A DNA stretch of 51,535 bases from Roseibium sp. (GTDB lineage: Bacteria > Pseudomonadota > Alphaproteobacteria > Rhizobiales > Stappiaceae). The notes beneath the pieces were generated by a model. The model was not told where the DNA came from. It searched no databases and saw only the letters and a list, made by a program, of their open reading frames with translations. Position numbers and translations under genes: made by a program. The DNA lies in assembly GCA_017643215.1 (NCBI GenBank), contig JAEPNV010000022.1, positions 1-51,535 of the forward strand, read 5' to 3'. Below are positions 1 to 8,217 of this stretch, one piece after another; within the stretch, counting starts at the first letter, position 1; every line of letters begins with the position of its first letter.

Positions 1-62
1 ACATGTTCGAACCCCAGGAATGCTGGAACTACTTTGACGCAACCGGATATGTTTCCACATAA
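1..62 (+). CDS. IS630-family transposase, C-terminal fragment (cut by window edge)
   Basis: An open frame entering from the left edge ends at TAA (60-62), and its last residues include CWNYFDATGYVST. IS630-type transposases commonly end with a Cys-x-NYF-x3-GY signature of this kind, placed a few bases from the element end, as here. Only about 20 residues are visible, and the DDE catalytic residues would lie outside the window. The family call rests on this tail motif plus the TA target site. It cannot be told whether the transposase is intact. Confidence 0.65.
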   Translation, partial: MFEPQECWNYFDATGYVST

Positions 63-77
63 ACGCCCGACGCTCTA
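1..77 (+). mobile_element. End of an IS630-family insertion sequence inserted in flhA
   Basis: Homology to flhA stops abruptly at a TA dinucleotide (76-77). To its left the DNA is unrelated to flhA and carries the last codons of an IS630-like transposase, followed by a short untranslated end (63-75). IS630/Tc1-mariner elements insert at TA and duplicate it, and the junction fits that rule. The terminal bases read inward from flhA are GAGCGTCGGGCGTTTA. The rest of the element and its other end lie outside the window, so the matching inverted repeat and the second TA copy cannot be checked here. Confidence 0.72.
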
Positions 78-1013
78 GCCGGTAAACTGGCTCGCAAGCG
101 CCTTGTCGGCCGCGCCCTGTACGCCGGCTTTTGAAACGAGCAGACCGGCCGCGGTCGAGACGATCAGCGCCGGAATTTGCGAGACGAGCCCGTCGCCAAT
201 CGTCAGCAGCGTGTAGTTGTTCGCCGCTTCGCTGAAGGACAGCTCCATTTGGGCGACGCCAATGAAAATGCCACCCAGGATGTTGATAAAGGTAATCAGC
301 AAGCCCGCGATGGCATCACCGCGGACGAATTTCGACGCACCGTCCATCGCGCCGAAAAACGAGCTTTCATCCTCAAGGTTTTTCCGGCGTGCCCGGGCTT
401 CGGCTTCATCGATCAAGCCGGCGGACAGATCCGCGTCGATGGCCATCTGCTTTCCGGGCATAGCATCGAGGGTGAAACGCGCCGCGACCTCGGCGATTCG
501 GCCCGAGCCTTTGGTGATGACGATGAAATTCACAATCACCAGGATCGCGAACACGATGATCCCGATGACGAAATTGCCGCTCATCACCAGATTGCCGAAG
601 GACTGGATGACGTTGCCGGCCGCGGCAGTGCCTTCGTGGCCGTTGGACAGGATCAGCCGCGTGGAGGCGATGTTGAGCCCCAGCCGAAGCATGGTGGCAA
701 TCAGCAAAACGGTCGGAAAGGACGAGAACTCCAAAGGCTTTTGGATAAACAGCGCGGTCATCAGGACCAGAACCGAAAAGACGATCGACACGGCTAGGAA
801 CATGTCGAGCATCATTGGCGGCATCGGCATGATCAGCAGCGTCAAGATCACCAGGATCCCGGTCGCCAGACTCACGTCGCCGCGTTTCAGATTGTCCCAG
901 ATGTTCTGAACTGAGGGGAACGCGAGCCCGCCCGCCGCCGGTACGGACGCACCGGGGTCGTTGCCAGCCGCAGGAGCAGTTTTTGCCTCGTCGTTTGCGG
1001 TCGTATCTGACAT
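75..1013 (-). pseudogene. flhA: flhA, flagellar export gate protein, truncated by IS insertion
   Basis: FlhA is the large membrane subunit of the flagellar type III export gate. Normal length is about 690-700 aa, but only the first 312 residues are here. These cover the hydrophobic N-terminal half, with membrane segments from about residue 48 on, and the conserved FHIPEP-type loop around '[29 protein letters not shown]' (motif near residues 167-195). The frame then meets TAG at 77-75, where T and A come from the target TA and G is the first IS base. The soluble cytoplasmic domain that docks substrates and chaperones is therefore missing. The N-terminus is rich in Ala, Gly and Pro. The gene is the last visible one in the fliF-to-flhA series and lies 82 bp after flbD. 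Unless the element excises, flagellar export should fail. Whether the 3' half persists beyond the IS is unknown. Confidence 0.85.
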
Positions 1014-1095
1014 TTACCGCCTGTGTCCCGCCCGGATTTTCGCCAAACCAATGTGTTCGCGCCATCAGTAAAGACGCGTCAGTCCCTTTGGCGCC

Positions 1096-2457
1096 TTATG
1101 GCGCCGCGGCACGCATCTCGCCGGGTGCCGGAACGTCCATCCCTTCGCCGGTATATTGGTTGAGCTTGTTGCGAAGGGTCCGGATCGAAATGCCGAGAAT
1201 TTTCGCCGCGTGGGTTCGGTTGCCGAGGCAGTGATCGAGCGTGTCGAGGATCAGATCGCGCTCCACGTCCGCTACCGTCCGGCCGACAAACGATCGCGTA
1301 ACGGCTTCCGCCGTTTGAGCGGCCCGTTCCGCCGCCCCCCGGCTTGCCGCGAGCGGGCTGCCGTCCGGCATTCTGATCGCCGCGGCGTCAATTTCTGCCC
1401 CGCTCGCCAGAAGAACCGCCCGGTGCATCGTGTTTTCAAGTTCACGCACATTGCCCGGCCAGGGATTGGCCAAGAGCGCTTGTCGTGCCTCGCGGGAAAA
1501 GTCCTTCTTGGCAACACCGTTTGTCCGCGAATACTGGTCCACAAAAAACGCGGCCAGTTCCAGGATATCGGCCGGACGTTCGCGCAGGGCCGGCAACTTG
1601 AGATTGACCACGTTAAGGCGGAACAAAAGGTCTTCCCGGAACGTTCCGAGCCGGACGCATTCAGCCAGATCCCGGTTCGACGTCGCCAGGATCCGAATGT
1701 TGACCGGTACGGGGCGTGTTCCCCCGACGCGGTCGATCACCCGCTCCTGGATGGCGCGCAGGAGCTTGGCCTGGAGGCGGACATCCATTTCGGAGATCTC
1801 GTCCAAGAGCAGCGTCCCGCCATCGGCTTCCTCGAATTTGCCGATCCGCCGGGCAACAGCACCGGTAAAGGCGCCTTTCTCGTGGCCAAACAGTTCTGAT
1901 TCCAGAAGATGTTCAGGAATGGCCGCGCAGTTGATGGAGATAAACGGTTTCGACGACCGGTTCGAGCACCGGTGCACATGCCGCGCGACGACTTCCTTAC
2001 CCGTCCCGGACTCGCCCGTGATCAGAACAGACGCTTCCGACGGCGCGATCTGCTCAGCAAGCTTGACGACCGCAGCCATGGCCTCGTCACGGTAGATGAG
2101 ATCGCCGCGCTCCTGTGCGACAGCCGCCAATACCGCCGCGATGAGCTCAGGATCGGGCGGAAGTGGAATGTACTCTTTCGCGCCCGCCCGAATGGCCGAC
2201 ACGGCGGCCTGGGCATCGGTATCAACACCGCAGGCAACGACCGGCACATGCACGCGCTCGCCCTGCAGTTTTCCCAACAGGCCTTCGATATCGAGGCTGA
2301 CATCCACCATCAATAGGTCCGCGCCCCGGCCGGAACGCAAAACCTGGAGCGCGCCGTCCACGTCGTTCGCGTGGGTGACCTGCGCCCCCCGTTGCATGGC
2401 GATTTTCGACGCGGCGCTGAGCTGACCACCCAATGTCCCGACAATTAAGAGCCGCAT
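1096..2457 (-). CDS. flbD: FlbD, sigma-54 dependent flagellar transcription activator
   Basis: The 453-aa length matches alphaproteobacterial FlbD. An N-terminal receiver-like domain (about residues 1-120, with 'MVDVSLD' near residue 52) is followed by a sigma-54 AAA+ domain with Walker A GESGTGKE (about residue 150) and the GAFTGA loop that contacts sigma-54. A C-terminal Fis-type helix-turn-helix follows (RTHAAKILGISIRTLRNKL, about residues 405-425). In Caulobacter, FlbD switches on late flagellar genes and represses the fliF promoter, so its place in the fliF operon fits feedback control. It starts 13 bp after fliN, implying co-transcription. The stop codon sits in a GGCGCC-TTAT-GGCGCC mini-dyad. 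Confidence 0.93.
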   Translation of the reverse strand: MRLLIVGTLGGQLSAASKIAMQRGAQVTHANDVDGALQVLRSGRGADLLMVDVSLDIEGLLGKLQGERVHVPVVACGVDTDAQAAVSAIRAGAKEYIPLPPDPELIAAVLAAVAQERGDLIYRDEAMAAVVKLAEQIAPSEASVLITGESGTGKEVVARHVHRCSNRSSKPFISINCAAIPEHLLESELFGHEKGAFTGAVARRIGKFEEADGGTLLLDEISEMDVRLQAKLLRAIQERVIDRVGGTRPVPVNIRILATSNRDLAECVRLGTFREDLLFRLNVVNLKLPALRERPADILELAAFFVDQYSRTNGVAKKDFSREARQALLANPWPGNVRELENTMHRAVLLASGAEIDAAAIRMPDGSPLAASRGAAERAAQTAEAVTRSFVGRTVADVERDLILDTLDHCLGNRTHAAKILGISIRTLRNKLNQYTGEGMDVPAPGEMRAAAP

Positions 2458-2470
2458 GGCTGGTTCTCCC

Positions 2471-2806
2471 CTACCGTTCGGTCTTGATGATTTCAGTCAT
2501 GGTCACGCCGAGCTTGTCCTCGACCAGGACAACCTCGCCGCGCGCGACAAGACGGTCGTTCACGTAGATGTCGATGGCCTCGCCAACTTTCCGGTCCAGC
2601 TCCAGAACTGTCCCCGAAGCCAGTTTGAGGAGGTCCGACACGTGCATCTTGGAGTGACCGAGAACGGCCGAAATCCGAACGGGAACGTCAAACACGGCCT
2701 CAAGATCGCCAGCCGATTGCGGCCCGTGGTTGTCTTCGCCGTCGGTCGGCGGACTTGGCGCTTCCAGCTCGTTGAGCGGAATACCGGTTTCCTGTTCGTC
2801 GCTCAT
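2471..2806 (-). CDS. fliN: FliN, flagellar motor switch protein
   Basis: This 111-aa protein has a C-terminal SpoA/FliN domain. It shows 'VPVRISAVLGHSKMHVSDLL' near residues 40-60, then 'LELDRKVGEAIDIYVNDRLVARGEVV', ending in 'VTMTEIIK', all standard for FliN. FliN forms the bottom of the C-ring with FliG/FliM, binds FliH, and sets rotation direction and export docking. The N-terminal 35 residues are acidic, Pro-rich and not conserved. The start overlaps the fliH stop in an ATGA arrangement, so translation is coupled. No FliM gene is visible here; in related genomes fliM lies elsewhere. Confidence 0.93.
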   Translation of the reverse strand: MSDEQETGIPLNELEAPSPPTDGEDNHGPQSAGDLEAVFDVPVRISAVLGHSKMHVSDLLKLASGTVLELDRKVGEAIDIYVNDRLVARGEVVLVEDKLGVTMTEIIKTER

Positions 2807-3510
2807 GCCTCAGCGTCCTTTTGATTGGCAGGCTCCGCCCGCTCCCGGCCCGCCTTGAGTTCGGCGGCACGTGCTTGCAGATAGGCCTTGATACGGCCGT
2901 CGAGTTCCCGTTCCAGGGCCTTGCGGTCGCGGACGATGCCACCGTCGGCCCATTCGATATGGCAGTCGCCGCGGGCGATATCGGGTTCGCCGAGTATGAC
3001 CAGGCGTCCGTCGAACCCCTTTTCATGAACGATCGGATCAGCCCGTTTTTTAAACGCTTCCATGTCCCGTTCATGAATGCGCACAACCAGATGCGGCGCC
3101 CGCCGCAGCGGTCCGAGGCACTCTGAAAACAAAGCGGCCACCTCGGCCAGTGGCTGGCGGGCGATCAGGTGCGCGCACAGACGGCGCGCGATCACGAAGG
3201 CAAGTCCGGCCGCGTCCTTTTCCTGCGCAAGCTGCTGTTCTTCAAGACCGCCAACGGCGGCCTCCGCAGCTTCCACCAACCGTCCGACTTCCTGGGTCAG
3301 AACGGTCTCCTGGGCCGTCGCGTGCTCCTTCAAGGCCTGGGCCCGGCCCTCTTCGAAGGCCTGGGCTTTGGCCGTGGCGACAAGTTTTTCGTGCTCGCTG
3401 ACCGCGATCATCGGGATCTCCGGCTCTGGCGCGGCCACCACCTCGGGTTCCGGCGGAGCGGCGAAATCGATGTCGAACAGGAATTTCGAAGGATTCACGT
3501 TCTTGCTCAT
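2803..3510 (-). CDS. fliH: FliH, regulator of the flagellar export ATPase
   Basis: The 235-aa protein lies between fliG and fliN, the usual alphaproteobacterial fliH position. The N-terminus is Pro/Glu/Ala-rich, followed by a long Glu/Ala/Gln-rich helical stretch (about residues 40-105, probable coiled coil). The C-terminal domain has the FliH/HrpE pattern, including 'RGDCHIEWADGGIVRD' near residues 178-193, typical of V-ATPase E-subunit-like proteins. FliH holds the FliI ATPase at the C-ring by binding FliN, encoded immediately downstream with an overlapping start. Sequence divergence is high in this family, so position carries much of the call. Confidence 0.85.
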   Translation of the reverse strand: MSKNVNPSKFLFDIDFAAPPEPEVVAAPEPEIPMIAVSEHEKLVATAKAQAFEEGRAQALKEHATAQETVLTQEVGRLVEAAEAAVGGLEEQQLAQEKDAAGLAFVIARRLCAHLIARQPLAEVAALFSECLGPLRRAPHLVVRIHERDMEAFKKRADPIVHEKGFDGRLVILGEPDIARGDCHIEWADGGIVRDRKALERELDGRIKAYLQARAAELKAGRERAEPANQKDAEA

Positions 3511-3542
3511 GTGTTCAGGTCACGGCCCGTGTACTCACGCCG

Positions 3543-4592
3543 TCAGTAGATGATTTCGTCATCGCCCTTGGATTTGGAGATCATGATTTCGCCCTTGGCA
3601 GCCAGGTCCTTGGCCTTGTTCACCATGCTGGTCTGAGCTTCATCAACATCGCGCAACCGGACAGGACCGAGCGCCTCCATATCGTCCTCGAGCAATTTGG
3701 CGGCGCGCGATGACATGTTGCTGAAGAAGAACTCTCGGGCACTGTCGGTCGACCCTTTGAGCGCAATCGCGAGCTGATCTTTTTCGACATTGCGCAGCAA
3801 CGTTTGACAGCTGGCCGCGTCGAGCTTCAACAAGTCATCGAAGGTGAACATCAAGGTCTTGATGCGATCCGCAGCTTCCCGGTTTTCCTCCTCAAGAGCG
3901 GCCAGGAACCGGGCTTCGGTCTGCCGGTCGAAGTTGTTGAAAATGTCGGCCATCATTTCGTGACTGTCGCGCCGCGAGGTGTTGGTCAAATTGGACATGA
4001 ACTCAACCCGAAGCGTTTGCTCGACTTTTTCCAAAACCTCTTTTTGAACCGCGTCCATGCGAAGCATCCGGCTCACCACCTCAAGCGCGAGCTCCTCCGG
4101 CAATATGCCAAGCACCCGCGCGGCATGGTCGGAATTGATTTTCGAAAGAACCACGGCAACCGTTTGCGGGTATTCGTTCTTCAGATAGTTTGCGAGAACG
4201 TTCTCCTGAACGTTCGAGAGCTTTTCCCACATGTTCCGGCCAGCCGGGCCGCGGATTTCCTCCATGATGATCGACACCCGGTCACCGGGCAGGAAATTCG
4301 ACAAGAGCCGCTCGGTGGCATCGACATTGCCGGTCAAGGCGCCCTTGGAGCTCAGGCGCCGGACGAAGTCGATGAACAGCGATTCCAGCATGAGTGGCGT
4401 CACCGGCCCCAGATTGGCCATCGCGGCTGAAATCTGCCGGATCTCGATTTCGTCCAGCTTTTCCCAGATCGGGCGCCCGTGATCCTCGCCAAGGGCCAGC
4501 AACAGAACGGCGGCGCGTTCTGCACCTTTCAGTTCCCGCTCTTCCTCGTCCTCACTAACGGTGAGTTGTGCTTGAAGCGCATCGCCCTGCAT
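3543..4592 (-). CDS. fliG: FliG, flagellar motor switch and torque protein
   Basis: At 349 aa it is typical for FliG. The N-terminal domain binds FliF, and the middle domain has '[16 protein letters not shown]' (about residues 137-152), the EHPQ-type motif, here with Tyr where many homologues have His. The C-terminal torque helix has charged residues ('[34 protein letters not shown]'), including the Arg/Asp/Glu set that meets the stator. The ATG shares one base with the fliF stop (TAATG), so the two C-ring/MS-ring partners are translationally coupled. It ends 32 bp before fliH. Confidence 0.95.
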   Translation of the reverse strand: MQGDALQAQLTVSEDEEERELKGAERAAVLLLALGEDHGRPIWEKLDEIEIRQISAAMANLGPVTPLMLESLFIDFVRRLSSKGALTGNVDATERLLSNFLPGDRVSIIMEEIRGPAGRNMWEKLSNVQENVLANYLKNEYPQTVAVVLSKINSDHAARVLGILPEELALEVVSRMLRMDAVQKEVLEKVEQTLRVEFMSNLTNTSRRDSHEMMADIFNNFDRQTEARFLAALEEENREAADRIKTLMFTFDDLLKLDAASCQTLLRNVEKDQLAIALKGSTDSAREFFFSNMSSRAAKLLEDDMEALGPVRLRDVDEAQTSMVNKAKDLAAKGEIMISKSKGDDEIIY

Positions 4593-6205
4593 TACGCCGC
4601 CTCATCCAGCCAGCCGCGGACAATCGTGATGGCTTCGGTTGGGTAGTCCGCAATCATGTCGCCAACCTTTGCAATCGAACTGGCCTGCATCGCGCCTTGT
4701 TGCTTTGCATCTTCCAGCCACTCGATCCGGAAATCCTCGTCTTCCTCGTCGTCAGCTGGCACTTCGGTTTCCGCAACCAGCATCCCGTCCGGTCCAATAA
4801 CAAGTTCCTGCGGCTGCTTTTCTTCCGGTGTCACAATGCGCCGCAGCAACGGCCGAACGACAAACAACAGCAGGAGAAGCGAGATCAACAGGAGCACACC
4901 GAGCTCGGCAAAGCGCAAGATGTCGTCCTGGGTAAACTCAAACAGCCCACCACTATCTGCAAGCAGGTCGCCTTGAGGCGCCATGGCGAACTGAAGATTG
5001 ACGACCTCGACCACATCTCCGCGCGCCTCATCAAATCCAACGGCGGACCGAACAAGCACCGCGATTCGATCGAGTGTTTCCTGGGACCGCGGCGTGTAGG
5101 CAACCTCGCCATCGGCGTTTGGCGCGTAGGTGCCGTCCACGAGCACGGCGACTGACAGCCTTTGAACACGCCCTGCTTCAACCACTTCGGTTCGGGTCGA
5201 TCTGGAGATTTCGTAGTTGACAATCTCTTCCGTCAGGCTCGACTGCTCCACAGGTCCGCCGGGCCCATCATTGGCGTCGGCATTTGGCAGTTGGTTGCCA
5301 ACGGTGACCTGGTTGATGTTGTCCGCGGTCGAGGCGGCTTCCTCTTTCGTCTGGGTCGAGCGAACGACTTGGCCGTCGGGATCGAACGTCTCGGTTGTCT
5401 CGGTTGTCCGGTTGAAATCCACCTGCGCGGCGACGCGAACGCGGGACCGGCCCGGCCCCACCACCGAGTTCAGAATTTCCTCGATCTGATCGCGGAGCCG
5501 GGTTTCCACCGCAACGACACGCTCTTGAAGACCGGCGCCAATGACCCCGTCTTCCACCGTATCTGCGCCGGATGCCAACAGACGGCCGGTTTCATCGACA
5601 ACGGAAACGCGTTCCGGGCTAAGCCCCTCGACCGCCGTTGCGACGAGGTGCTGGACGGCGCGTATTTCGCCCTGACCCAACGAACCACGGACATTGACAA
5701 CGATGGAGGCCGATGGCGGGCGTTGATCCCTTTGGAACAGCTGGCGCTCGGGAATAACAAGATGAACACGTGCCGTGTTGATCCGGTCGATCGCGGAGAT
5801 CGTGCGTGCGAGCTCGCCTTCCAGGGCCCTTAGATGATTGATGTTTTGAACAAAGCTGGTGGCCCCCAGCGTGTCGGACCGGTCGAAAATCTCATAGCCG
5901 ATCGAACCGCCGGTCGGCAGACCATCCTCCGCCAGCTGCATTCTAAGACGGGCGACACGTTCTTTCGGGACCAGGATCGTTGCCCCCTGGCGTTTGATCT
6001 CGAATGGAATGGCAAGGGTTTCCAGTTGCGAGACGATCGCACCTGAGTCCTCAAGCGTCAGATCCGTGTAGAGCGTCGTCATTTGCGGCGCCGTGACGCG
6101 AAAAATGATAAACGCAAAAACGCCGATCAAGATGGCGGCGACCGCCCCCATGGCCGCGACGCGTGCCGGCCCGAGTGTTTTTATGAATTCGACAAGTCCG
6201 TTCAC
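4592..6205 (-). CDS. fliF: FliF, flagellar MS-ring protein
   Basis: The 537-aa protein begins at a GTG start (6205-6203). The upstream in-frame extension is non-homologous, and the protein then begins cleanly with '[19 protein letters not shown]'. One membrane helix is at about residues 18-38 and the second at about 430-450 ('[20 protein letters not shown]'). Between them are ring-building motifs such as '[25 protein letters not shown]' (about residues 135-160). The acidic C-terminal tail binds FliG. FliF seeds the flagellar basal body in the inner membrane. It is the first gene of the fliF-fliG-fliH-fliN-flbD-flhA series, with a CtrA box about 105 bp upstream. Confidence 0.95.
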   Translation of the reverse strand: MNGLVEFIKTLGPARVAAMGAVAAILIGVFAFIIFRVTAPQMTTLYTDLTLEDSGAIVSQLETLAIPFEIKRQGATILVPKERVARLRMQLAEDGLPTGGSIGYEIFDRSDTLGATSFVQNINHLRALEGELARTISAIDRINTARVHLVIPERQLFQRDQRPPSASIVVNVRGSLGQGEIRAVQHLVATAVEGLSPERVSVVDETGRLLASGADTVEDGVIGAGLQERVVAVETRLRDQIEEILNSVVGPGRSRVRVAAQVDFNRTTETTETFDPDGQVVRSTQTKEEAASTADNINQVTVGNQLPNADANDGPGGPVEQSSLTEEIVNYEISRSTRTEVVEAGRVQRLSVAVLVDGTYAPNADGEVAYTPRSQETLDRIAVLVRSAVGFDEARGDVVEVVNLQFAMAPQGDLLADSGGLFEFTQDDILRFAELGVLLLISLLLLLFVVRPLLRRIVTPEEKQPQELVIGPDGMLVAETEVPADDEEDEDFRIEWLEDAKQQGAMQASSIAKVGDMIADYPTEAITIVRGWLDEAA

Positions 6206-6307
6206 GAATGCCCACCCATAAATGGTCCCCACGCCACATGGATCCCGACATCCGCGATCCATGCGCTCCACGCAGCAACTGATGGGCAAAATTTGCCGCC
6301 GAGATAG

Positions 6308-6323
6308 TTAACAAGGTGTTAAC
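6308..6323 (-). promoter_or_regulatory. CtrA binding site upstream of fliF
   Basis: TTAA-CAAGGTG-TTAAC matches the CtrA consensus TTAA-N7-TTAAC perfectly, and because the halves are GTTAAC it also matches on the other strand. It lies about 105 bp upstream of the fliF start. In Caulobacter the fliF promoter is a class II, CtrA-activated promoter. Here the same control is inferred from the site and the operon content. Confidence 0.8.
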
Positions 6324-6571
6324 GGACGCTATCCCCGATGAAGGAAATGAGGGATTTCCGCCGAATTGGAGGTTGCGGATTGCAATTGAGGTGGGGAAAA
6401 ATTGCCGGTGACGTTAACTCTTTGGTCGGCAATTGGCGAATTATGCTGGTCTGGCCAGGATCTATTGGGGACCAGGATTTGGCTGCGGCTGCGCCAAACA
6501 CTCGACCGGCAAACCAGGAATGCGGCGTTTTCCGTTCGCGGTACTATGGAACGCGCATCGCAACAGAAAGC
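6324..6571. other. Non-coding stretch between fliF promoter and sciP terminator
   Basis: About 250 bases without a convincing gene. It holds an extra TTAAC half-site near 6415 (gacgttaactct) that could be a second CtrA contact. Open frames here run antisense into sciP and look non-coding. Confidence 0.5.
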
Positions 6572-6597
6572 AAAAAAAGGCCGGCGGGGCCGGCCTT
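6572..6597 (-). terminator. Intrinsic terminator of sciP
   Basis: On the minus strand a 9-bp stem AAGGCCGGC / GCCGGCCTT with a CCC loop is followed directly by a run of T (7 A on the plus strand at 6572-6578). It lies 45 bp after the sciP stop, so sciP is transcribed as a separate unit from fliF. Confidence 0.88.
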
Positions 6598-6641
6598 CAT
6601 AGACGCATCCAACGCACGTCTGTTTATCAGGCGAACGCCTG

Positions 6642-6917
6642 TTACCCGCGGTATTGCTGAATACGTGTTGCGCGCAAGCCGGCCAAACCATGTTTTTCAA
6701 TCGAGCTTTGCCAGGACAAAAACTCCTCAACGGTCAACGTATACCGCTGGCATGCCTCCTCCAAAGACAGCAGTCCGCCGCGCACGGCAGCGACGACTTC
6801 CGCCTTCCGGCGAATGACCCATCGTTTTGTCGAGGTCGGGGGCAAATCAGCGATCGTAAGCGGACTGCCGTCCGGACCGATGACATATTTTACACGCGAA
6901 CGAATCTGTTCGGTCAT
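6642..6917 (-). CDS. sciP: SciP-like CtrA inhibitory protein (DUF1153)
   Basis: This 91-aa protein has the hallmark DUF1153 sequence: 'YVIGPDGSPLTIADLPP' near residues 11-27, 'TKRWVIRRKAEVVAAVRGG' near 30-48, and 'LSLEEACQRYTLTVEEFLSWQ' near 50-70, a helix-turn-helix region. In Caulobacter, SciP binds CtrA and blocks its transcription in swarmer cells, and it is itself CtrA-activated. Its place beside CtrA-controlled flagellar genes fits that feedback role. It is monocistronic, with a strong terminator after it and a structured leader before it. Length and motifs are normal. Confidence 0.92.
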   Translation of the reverse strand: MTEQIRSRVKYVIGPDGSPLTIADLPPTSTKRWVIRRKAEVVAAVRGGLLSLEEACQRYTLTVEEFLSWQSSIEKHGLAGLRATRIQQYRG

Positions 6918-6924
6918 TGTACTC

Positions 6925-6955
6925 TCACACTAACCATGACCAAGGTTGAGTGTGA
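6925..6955 (-). promoter_or_regulatory. Inverted repeat in the sciP leader
   Basis: TCACACTAACC (6925-6935) and GGTTGAGTGTGA (6944-6955) form an 11-bp stem with one bulged base and an 8-base loop. It ends 7 bp before the sciP start codon and covers the ribosome-binding area. It could act as an RNA hairpin controlling translation or as a DNA operator. No T run follows, so it is not a terminator. Confidence 0.5.
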
Positions 6956-7227
6956 CGATACCCCCAGCAGCTTAAAATTTGACTAAGCACCCGGAGACGG
7001 GTTGTTAACTATAAAAACCCAAAAACATAAATAATATTTACTAATACAAAACGAACCGCGGTCAAATCTTAAGGAAAATAGAGGTACTTGTTAACCAAAC
7101 AATTCCTGTGTCGCAAAATGCAATGCTTCTGCACATTGCAGCATTTGGTATCGGGCTGCCGGCTAAGTGTTCCCACGAAGTATGATCTCGACACGAGGGC
7201 AGCGCATCAGCACCGAAGAGATTGAGA
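6956..7227. promoter_or_regulatory. AT-rich region upstream of sciP with CtrA-like sites
   Basis: This 270-base gap between flgD and sciP is strikingly AT-rich for this genome. It contains a near-consensus CtrA site (6971-6987; on the minus strand TTAG-N7-TTAAG, 7 of 9 positions matching) and TTAAC half-sites near 7005 and 7093. These fit CtrA control of sciP. A possible imperfect stem lies at 7117-7147 (AAATGC / GCATTT arms). No gene is seen. Confidence 0.45.
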
Positions 7228-7884
7228 TCAGGATGCCGCGTTGACGGACCTCACGGCGCTGACCGGAACCGAGACGTCGCCAATTCGTAAAAACGGCGTG
7301 CCAGTTGACAGGTCCAGCCCATCCACCACACCGGTGGTTTCGATCGAGACGGGCTCGGCATTGCCTGCCGCATCTGTGACGTCGAAGACAATCGAATAAG
7401 CGCCGTTGCGCGCCTGCCCGCCGGCGTCGGTCTCTCCATCCCAAGTGAAGTTGCCACCACCTGGCGACAGTGTGACATCGCCAGAGTAGACGGGCGTCCC
7501 GTTTGCGTCCCGGATCTCGAACGTGCCGCTGGCCTCCTCTGTGACACTGTAGGCCCAGTTCGCGCTCCCATTGGACAACATCGTTGTGCCGCCCGCCGCC
7601 GTGACTTCCGTACCGAGATAACTGACATATCCGCTGGCTTGACTGCTTTCCATCGTCGCCATGATCTGCGCCAGATAATCATTGGTCTGGATGGACTGCT
7701 CGACGGCCGAATACTGAACGAGCTGATTGGTGTATTCGGCAGAATCCAGCGGATCCAACGGATCCTGGTTTTGAACCTGGGTCGTCAACAGCGTCAGAAA
7801 AAGCTCGTAGTTTCCAACGAGGCTTTGATAGCTGCTCGATTGAGACGCGGTGTTGGTATTCGAGATGCCGTTAATGTCAGACAT
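7228..7884 (-). CDS. flgD: FlgD, flagellar hook capping protein
   Basis: The 218-aa length is typical. The N-terminal signature 'YELFLTLLTTQVQNQDPLDPLDSAEYTNQLVQYSAVEQ' (residues 27-64; recognised by 'LTTQVQNQDPLDP') is diagnostic of FlgD. The C-terminal half is a Gly/Thr-rich FlgD Tudor/Ig-like region ('YSIVFDVTDAAGN' near residue 165). FlgD caps the growing hook outside the cell and is exported by the flagellar apparatus without a cleaved signal. It follows the small 7891 gene by 6 bp and fliK beyond it, so the hook-length and hook-cap proteins form one operon. Confidence 0.94.
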   Translation of the reverse strand: MSDINGISNTNTASQSSSYQSLVGNYELFLTLLTTQVQNQDPLDPLDSAEYTNQLVQYSAVEQSIQTNDYLAQIMATMESSQASGYVSYLGTEVTAAGGTTMLSNGSANWAYSVTEEASGTFEIRDANGTPVYSGDVTLSPGGGNFTWDGETDAGGQARNGAYSIVFDVTDAAGNAEPVSIETTGVVDGLDLSTGTPFLRIGDVSVPVSAVRSVNAAS

Positions 7885-7890
7885 GTCACG

Positions 7891-8217
7891 CTAGGCCCTG
7901 TGGAGGTATTGGAGATGCATGTCGCCGGGAAACGCATCGGACAAGATCAAGGACATCCGGCGCAGGTGATGCGCGCCCATCATCAAGACGGATGTGCGCC
8001 GGGTTTGGGCAATGCGGGTCCGGCCCTTCGGGTGAGACAGGAGGCGTCGATCTGGCATGAAACGCCCCTTGACCGTATCGCCGATACGCTCTGCGGGTCT
8101 TTTCCCGCCATCTCTGGCCTCTTGTCTCACGACATGCGCCTCCAATGCGTCCACAGGGCCTGGTCCTTGCATCGCTTTGGCGCGCCAGGCGCGGCCGAAA
8201 GCTGTCCCTTCCGTCAT
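7891..8217 (-). CDS. Small basic protein of unknown function between fliK and flgD
   Basis: This is a 108-aa frame whose ATG overlaps the fliK stop (ATGA) and whose stop lies 6 bp before flgD, so it is placed like a true operon gene. The product is rich in Arg, His and Met, with no signal peptide or membrane segment. The most structured part is near residues 75-95 ('TSVLMMGAHHLRRMSLILSD'). I do not recognise the family. Its position suggests a flagellar hook assembly role, such as a chaperone or small regulator. High GC gives open frames by chance, so it may yet be non-coding, but the exact coupling at both ends argues for a gene. Confidence 0.55.
   Translation of the reverse strand: MTEGTAFGRAWRAKAMQGPGPVDALEAHVVRQEARDGGKRPAERIGDTVKGRFMPDRRLLSHPKGRTRIAQTRRTSVLMMGAHHLRRMSLILSDAFPGDMHLQYLHRA

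Noticed and set aside
6338..6817. Plus-strand frame of 159 aa in the fliF/sciP gap
   Set aside because: Runs through the sciP terminator and antisense to sciP; looks like GC-rich chance coding.
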